DNA from: Candidatus Uhrbacteria bacterium
GTDB lineage: Bacteria; Patescibacteriota; Patescibacteriia; 2-12-FULL-60-25
NCBI GenBank assembly: GCA_023246325.1
Contig: JAHFIO010000024.1
Span: 1-9,977 of the forward strand
Length of the DNA: 9,977 nt
Direction of reading: 5' to 3'
Shown: positions 6,720 to 9,977 of the stretch, piece after piece
Layout of the letters: every line of letters starts with the position of its first letter
Numbering within the stretch: position 1 is the first letter of the stretch
Notes under the pieces: generated by a model
Seen by the model: only the letters and a program-made list of their open reading frames with translations
Database searches by the model: none
Told to the model about the DNA's origin: nothing
Made by a program: the position numbers and the translations under genes

Positions 6720-6932
6720 ATGAAATTACACGACATATTTTTATATGTAACCAATAATGAACCCATATCTCGCCATGAGGAACATTTCGACATGGTTTTT
6801 TTCATTGTGAATACATCAGCTCTCATAATCGGTATTTTTTTACTACTAAAACACGATGAAGCACAATGGATTCCCTTTCTCATAATCGAATATTCCTGGG
6901 CCCTCGACAATATGAGACATAATAGGCCGTAA
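6720..6932 (+). CDS. Small single-pass membrane protein, unknown function
   Basis: A 70-residue protein with a charged N-terminus (~1-23), one clear membrane helix (~25-43, M-V-F-F-I-V-N-T-S-A-L-I-I-G-I-F-L-L-L), then a polar tail with W-I-P-F-L-I-I-E-Y-S-W that could lie in the membrane interface. I recognise no family. The case for a real gene is the good promoter that starts transcription on its ATG, the absence of any other gene in 6617-6988, and a protein-like composition. It is transcribed divergently from the metalloprotease operon, sharing a regulatory region with it, which hints at a connected role. A 79-codon opposite-strand frame over the same bases has no start signal and looks random. 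No clear terminator follows on the plus strand before the convergent gene. Confidence 0.5.
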   Translation: MKLHDIFLYVTNNEPISRHEEHFDMVFFIVNTSALIIGIFLLLKHDEAQWIPFLIIEYSWALDNMRHNRP

Positions 6933-6947
6933 GCCCTATCAAAATAT

Positions 6948-6975
6948 AAAAAAAGACCGCGATTATATCGCGGCC
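6948..6975 (-). terminator. Rho-independent terminator of the pyruvate-kinase-like gene
   Basis: On the minus strand a 9-bp GC-rich stem (GGCCGCGAT / ATCGCGGTC, one G-U pair) with a 3-base loop is followed by seven T residues (complement of 6948-6954). It lies 13 bases past the stop codon. The plus side has no T tract. Confidence 0.85.
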
Positions 6976-6988
6976 TATACCAGAAAAT

Positions 6989-7924
6989 TTATTTTACATA
7001 ATCTCGACGAAATTCATCGAAAGCCGACATCGCACGAGAAAGTAAAACTTCTTTGGTGCACATTTCATCACACAGCATCATATTACGATACCCAATATCA
7101 TATAGCCAAGCGAGCTCAGAAAAATCAACGCAATCGGCTACTGTTTTATGAATAGTTGAAAGCAGGATGCGTGATCCAACGACCCCTTCTGGATCAGCCG
7201 CTAGCAATTCTTTCGTAATACGTGGCATTCGAGCAGGTCGATTAATTTCTACATACAAATCACCACGTGCATTTACAAGAGTAAGATTTGGCTTTTTCTT
7301 GAATTGTGTAAGTGCATATCGCAGTCCAGCCTCGGTTTCAATTTTGAGCATTACCTCAGAATCTGTGCCGACCAGCTCAAAAAATTCATCAATATCCGAT
7401 TGCGCCTCTACATAGGAAAGAAAATATTTCTTGAAACCTGCTTTACGCACACGTTCAATTTTTGCTTTTTCCACTTCTGTAAAAACTGGTCCAAGCATTT
7501 TATAACTTGGATGTCGAATATGAACAGATTCACCCTCATAAATCATGCTTTCTGCGGGTTCATACGGACTAAGCACCAAGCGCCTTCCCTCATCTTCAAT
7601 GCTCATAAGAAGCGCGGATTCTACTCCTGCCTTAAAAAGGATAGGCGTAGGTGTTTTTGCTTGAATAGGATGATTCAATTCGATTTCATAATGATCTTCG
7701 AAAGATGTGACCTTCGAAATACGCGGCTGACGTGCCTTAACATCGAAGTACATGGGACATGTATTTTTCGTTTTTTCGAAAATTGCCAGCTCAGTTTCAA
7801 GCTCGAACAATGAAACTTGCGCACTATTCAATCGTACGAATTCAATTCGTGAATCACGAGCGAATTGCGAGAAGTGTGGGAAACTAGGACAAAGCGTGAC
7901 AGAAAGTTTGAGAGATTTTTTCAT
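6989..7924 (-). CDS. Short pyruvate-kinase-like TIM-barrel protein without the C-terminal domain
   Basis: A 311-residue protein that follows the pyruvate kinase order of motifs: S-V-T-L-C-P-S (8-14; cf. T-x-G-P-A-S), V-R-L-N (30-33), F-D-V-K-A-R-Q-P-R-I (60-69; cf. D-L-K-G-P-E-I-R), a small B-domain-like insert (~75-145), F-L-S-Y-V-E (168-173), L-K-I-E (193-196), A-R-G-D-L-Y-V-E (219-226) and M-M-L-C-D-E (282-287; cf. M-L-S-G-E-T). Arg31, Asn33, Asp61, Lys194, Glu196 and Asp222 correspond to substrate, K+/Mg2+ and catalytic positions, so activity on phosphoenolpyruvate or a related enolate is plausible. Normal pyruvate kinases are ~470 residues; the allosteric C-terminal domain is wholly absent. 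A divergent glycolytic enzyme or a specialised relative tied to the adjacent kinase/vWA genes are both possible; the location favours the latter. It has a strong AAGGAG six bases from the ATG. Confidence 0.75.
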   Translation of the reverse strand: MKKSLKLSVTLCPSFPHFSQFARDSRIEFVRLNSAQVSLFELETELAIFEKTKNTCPMYFDVKARQPRISKVTSFEDHYEIELNHPIQAKTPTPILFKAGVESALLMSIEDEGRRLVLSPYEPAESMIYEGESVHIRHPSYKMLGPVFTEVEKAKIERVRKAGFKKYFLSYVEAQSDIDEFFELVGTDSEVMLKIETEAGLRYALTQFKKKPNLTLVNARGDLYVEINRPARMPRITKELLAADPEGVVGSRILLSTIHKTVADCVDFSELAWLYDIGYRNMMLCDEMCTKEVLLSRAMSAFDEFRRDYVK

Positions 7925-7930
7925 TGCATG

Positions 7931-7936
7931 CTCCTT
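7931..7936 (-). promoter_or_regulatory. Shine-Dalgarno of the pyruvate-kinase-like gene
   Basis: AAGGAG on the minus strand, six bases from the ATG at 7924. It fixes the start and contrasts with the genes further left, which lack such a site. No good -35/-10 pair is visible in the short stretch between this site and the preceding terminator. Confidence 0.8.
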
Positions 7937-7960
7937 GTTTTTTTGTGAACACGTAACCGT

Positions 7961-7996
7961 GAAAAAAAAGAGGGAAGGGTGCTAACACCCCTCCCT
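7961..7996 (-). terminator. Rho-independent terminator after the vWA gene
   Basis: An 11-bp stem with arms at 7971-7981 and 7986-7996 (AGGGAGGGGTG / CACCCTTCCCT on the minus strand, one G-U pair), a 4-base loop, and eight T residues following. The outermost pair uses the last base of the vWA stop codon, so a ribosome terminating translation would sit on the stem. Confidence 0.88.
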
Positions 7997-9009
7997 TACA
8001 CCAAGTTACCGGATTTTTTTCCACCACCGGTAGGTTTATGCAGGGTGCTTTTCCCCTTACCAAGCAGCTTAGACGTTTTCGGCGAATTGCCGCCCGTGGA
8101 TTTCGGGAGAGCATGTACGGTCTGAAGAGACTTATACACAGTATCGACCTGTTTCTTGGTCTGACGACCGGTAAGCTCTTTCTTGAAATAATCTTCCCGA
8201 CCAACTTCCTTCGCCAGGATGCCGAAAATCACATCAACGACTCTATCCGCATCAGGCAAAAGCGCGATGCGGTCCGAACCGATGAGTTGCTTCCAGCAAT
8301 TATATACAGTCGTTGTATCAGAATCCATATGATCCTTATCCAAGGTTCCGTATCCATATGGCTTCAGTACAACATATACCGAATACATCTCCATCAGCTC
8401 TTCAAAAATTTCTTCGCGAGACATAGCTCTTTCAATATCTACTTTTGCAAAATTCTTCGCACTCGATTTAACAACCGAATGATGTGGCATTTCATCTGTG
8501 ATGAAAATATAGATAGGCTTGATGATTGCATTGGGCATCTGAACATTCCGTGCGCTATACAGCGCAGGAACACCGTGAGCCTCACACATATGATCCGAGC
8601 CACCACCGCCACCAACATGAAGCAGATTTTCCAAGGATGTCTTCATTTCCGTTCCCTTTGTAAAGGGTTGGATCTGAAGCGTATAGGTATCAGCAGTATC
8701 ACAGAATGCGCCGAAGCTCACCTCTGCTTCTTCTGACAAATATTCTGTCCGCATCTCATGATCAAGATATGGCAACTTGCCAACAATGACTCCGGGCCAT
8801 CCACCCATCGAGCCAGTGAAATCAATGTCTATGCGTACAGGATGCGTACTCGTTGACGTAAGCGTATCCGGAACCAAATCCGACTGCTTTACGTTATTGG
8901 CAGCAGCTTTTGCTGCACCACGTCCTGCATCTTTATCATATTGCTGCCGCGCAGCAGTGAAATTGTGCCCAGCCCATTGCCCTGGAGAGTAGTCACTTGA
9001 TTCAGACAT
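7996..9009 (-). CDS. von Willebrand factor A domain protein with MIDAS-like motif
   Basis: A 337-residue protein. Residues 1-57 are polar, low-complexity and rich in Ser, Thr, Ala and Gln, probably disordered. The vWA domain starts at V-R-I-D-I-D-F-T-G-S-M (58-68): Asp63, Thr65 and Ser67 give a D-x-T-x-S variant of the metal-ion-dependent adhesion site. V-G-G-G-G-G-S-D-H (132-140) with E-A-H-G-V-P-A-L occupies the second MIDAS loop, and I-T-D-E (170-173) supplies the third acidic position, Asp172. The last ~40 residues are Gly/Lys/Ser-rich and basic. No signal peptide or membrane helix is seen, so it is cytosolic, as in TerY- and MoxR-associated vWA proteins that act as scaffolds. It follows the kinase by 65 bp with no hairpin between, so they share a transcript; the disordered ends are possible phosphorylation targets (inference). 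An AAAGGAAA seven bases upstream fixes the start. Confidence 0.85.
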   Translation of the reverse strand: MSESSDYSPGQWAGHNFTAARQQYDKDAGRGAAKAAANNVKQSDLVPDTLTSTSTHPVRIDIDFTGSMGGWPGVIVGKLPYLDHEMRTEYLSEEAEVSFGAFCDTADTYTLQIQPFTKGTEMKTSLENLLHVGGGGGSDHMCEAHGVPALYSARNVQMPNAIIKPIYIFITDEMPHHSVVKSSAKNFAKVDIERAMSREEIFEELMEMYSVYVVLKPYGYGTLDKDHMDSDTTTVYNCWKQLIGSDRIALLPDADRVVDVIFGILAKEVGREDYFKKELTGRQTKKQVDTVYKSLQTVHALPKSTGGNSPKTSKLLGKGKSTLHKPTGGGKKSGNLV

Positions 9010-9014
9010 GATCG

Positions 9015-9022
9015 TTTCCTTT
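9015..9022 (-). promoter_or_regulatory. Shine-Dalgarno of the vWA gene
   Basis: AAAGGAAA on the minus strand, with AGGA about seven bases from the ATG at 9009. The rest of the 65-base gap to the kinase stop is a long pyrimidine-rich tract with no hairpin and no clear promoter. Confidence 0.7.
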
Positions 9023-9074
9023 CCGTAACGGTTGTTAAGTTAAGAAAAAAGTAAGCAAGATAAGAAAAAGAAAA

Positions 9075-9977
9075 TTAAATGCCCGGAATGGGCTTCATCT
9101 TCGAGCTCTTGCGCTTGAAAGACGCTGCACGAACCTCTTTAATAAGGTCGCACAAATCTTCCTTCCCGTATTCTGGACGACTCATCACATCTCGAGAAAC
9201 AAGACGTCGAATGAAATCCTCCATGGGTTTTGGCAAATCGTTTGGAATTTGCTTCCGCGCCACTTTCTCCATACCACCCGTAAGTGCATAGATCATGGTC
9301 ATACCAAGGCTATAATAATCCGACTGTGGAAGTAAGGTTAGTCCCTTCATTTGCTCAGGTGGAGCAAAGTATTGGGTATACCCTTTACTATTTTCCATAG
9401 CACTTGGTTTCACCATAGCCAGACCAAAATCAACCAAAACAGCCATATGTCTATCCGCCTGAACAATGATATTTTGCGGCTTCACATCGCCGTGAAGTAC
9501 GCCATGTTGATGAATATACATAAACGCATTCAAAACACGTTCAGTAATCCACGCAACATGCTCAGGATCAAGCTTTCCCGCTTTTTCAATCACTTGTTCC
9601 AATGTCAGACCTGGAATATAGCTCATAACGAGAGCCAAGCTCCCATCATCAAGCCGTACCAATCCCCTTGCGGCAGGAATCGCATAATGACGTAAATCCC
9701 ACATCGCGCATGTCTCTTTTATAAGAATTTCCTCATACTGTGGGGAAATCTCAGAGCAATGTTTAATGCATACGGGCATACCCGTCAGGATATGTTCTCC
9801 CGTATAGGTTTTACCAAATCCACCTTCAGCAATTTGCTTGAGAACGCGGTATTCACCAATAATCTTGCCTACCGATGCCTTTGCACTTCGCTCTGCATCA
9901 TACTGTGCCCTTTTGACAGGATCGCAAAGCGTATCATGTGCCTGATTCAGCAAAACAACGGTTTTACCACTATTTGG
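9075..9977 (-). CDS. J-domain / Ser-Thr protein kinase fusion, N-terminus beyond the window
   Basis: The reading frame is open to the window edge, giving 300 C-terminal residues. The first ~30 match the end of a DnaJ J-domain (L-N-Q-A-H-D-T-L-C-D-P-V-K-R-A-Q-Y-D, as in 'IN.AY..L.DP.KR..YD'); the HPD motif would lie outside. A Hanks-type kinase domain follows: glycine loop E-G-G-F-G-K (51-56), C-I-K with Lys72, helix-C Glu88, catalytic loop H-G-D-V-K-P-Q-N (162-169), D-F-G (183-185), A-P-P-E (205-208), S-D-Y-Y-S-L-G (219-225) and Arg267. All catalytic residues are present, but Arg of HRD is Gly, a non-RD kinase. The tail after ~285 is short and basic, with no membrane helix, so it is a cytosolic kinase. 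A TTG at 9953 could be read as a start but would cut through the J-domain. It precedes the vWA gene on one transcript and probably phosphorylates its neighbours (inference). Confidence 0.88.
   Translation of the reverse strand, partial: PNSGKTVVLLNQAHDTLCDPVKRAQYDAERSAKASVGKIIGEYRVLKQIAEGGFGKTYTGEHILTGMPVCIKHCSEISPQYEEILIKETCAMWDLRHYAIPAARGLVRLDDGSLALVMSYIPGLTLEQVIEKAGKLDPEHVAWITERVLNAFMYIHQHGVLHGDVKPQNIIVQADRHMAVLVDFGLAMVKPSAMENSKGYTQYFAPPEQMKGLTLLPQSDYYSLGMTMIYALTGGMEKVARKQIPNDLPKPMEDFIRRLVSRDVMSRPEYGKEDLCDLIKEVRAASFKRKSSKMKPIPGI

Noticed and set aside
7304..7813. A 169-codon plus-strand open frame
   Set aside because: Antisense to the pyruvate-kinase-like gene; the composition (many Cys, Phe, His) is typical of a reverse-frame shadow.
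8038..8736. A 232-codon plus-strand open frame
   Set aside because: It lies wholly antisense to the vWA gene, whose motifs are clear; its translation is rich in Arg, Ile, His and Phe with no domain pattern and no start signal.
9951..9953. TTG as start codon of the kinase gene
   Set aside because: The frame remains open to the window edge and the residues on both sides belong to the J-domain, so the true start is outside.
1..9977. CRISPR arrays, tRNA or rRNA genes, insertion sequences
   Set aside because: No regularly spaced repeats, cloverleaf-like segments, rRNA-like stretches, transposase motifs or long terminal repeats were found on reading both strands.

Overview
The window looks like a compact, AT-rich bacterial genome: short intergenic gaps, touching or overlapping genes, standard genetic code (TGA and TAA serve as stops, and no coding frame reads through TGA), and many lineage-specific proteins. 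Several gene starts lack a usable Shine-Dalgarno and instead have a -10 box placed so that transcription should begin on, or a few bases before, the start codon. That, with the protein content, would fit a Patescibacteria/CPR-type organism, but no phylogenetic marker gene is present and this assignment is only a guess.

Left part (1-2830). The 3' end of a histidine-phosphatase-like gene (+) stops at a strong terminator. A DUF2127-type membrane protein gene (+) follows and overlaps tail-to-tail with a minus-strand pair: a DUF1761-type membrane protein followed directly by a membrane-anchored metallophosphoesterase. Upstream of that pair lies a monocistronic cold-shock protein gene with its own promoter and terminator.

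Middle (2836-6616). A minus-strand three-gene unit encodes, in transcription order, a predicted lipoprotein with an HELAH zinc-protease motif, an unrecognised 145-residue soluble protein, and an APC-family amino-acid permease with an extra cytoplasmic C-terminal domain. Proteolysis followed by amino-acid uptake is a possible shared theme, but this is inference from adjacency. The 103-base gap upstream (6617-6719) holds two back-to-back promoters with a 9+9 bp inverted repeat fitted between their -35 boxes. The other promoter drives a small 70-residue membrane protein as a predicted leaderless transcript.

Right part (6989-9977). A more GC-rich minus-strand cluster uses normal Shine-Dalgarno sites. 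In transcription order it encodes a J-domain/Ser-Thr protein kinase fusion (cut by the window edge), a von Willebrand A protein with a MIDAS-like metal site, and, after a strong terminator, a short pyruvate-kinase-like barrel protein that keeps the catalytic residues but lacks the regulatory C-terminal domain. Kinase plus vWA protein plus a phosphoenolpyruvate-type TIM-barrel enzyme recalls the Ter-associated phospho-signalling neighbourhoods (TerY-like vWA, PP2C and kinase). This cluster is the best candidate in the window for an undescribed system.
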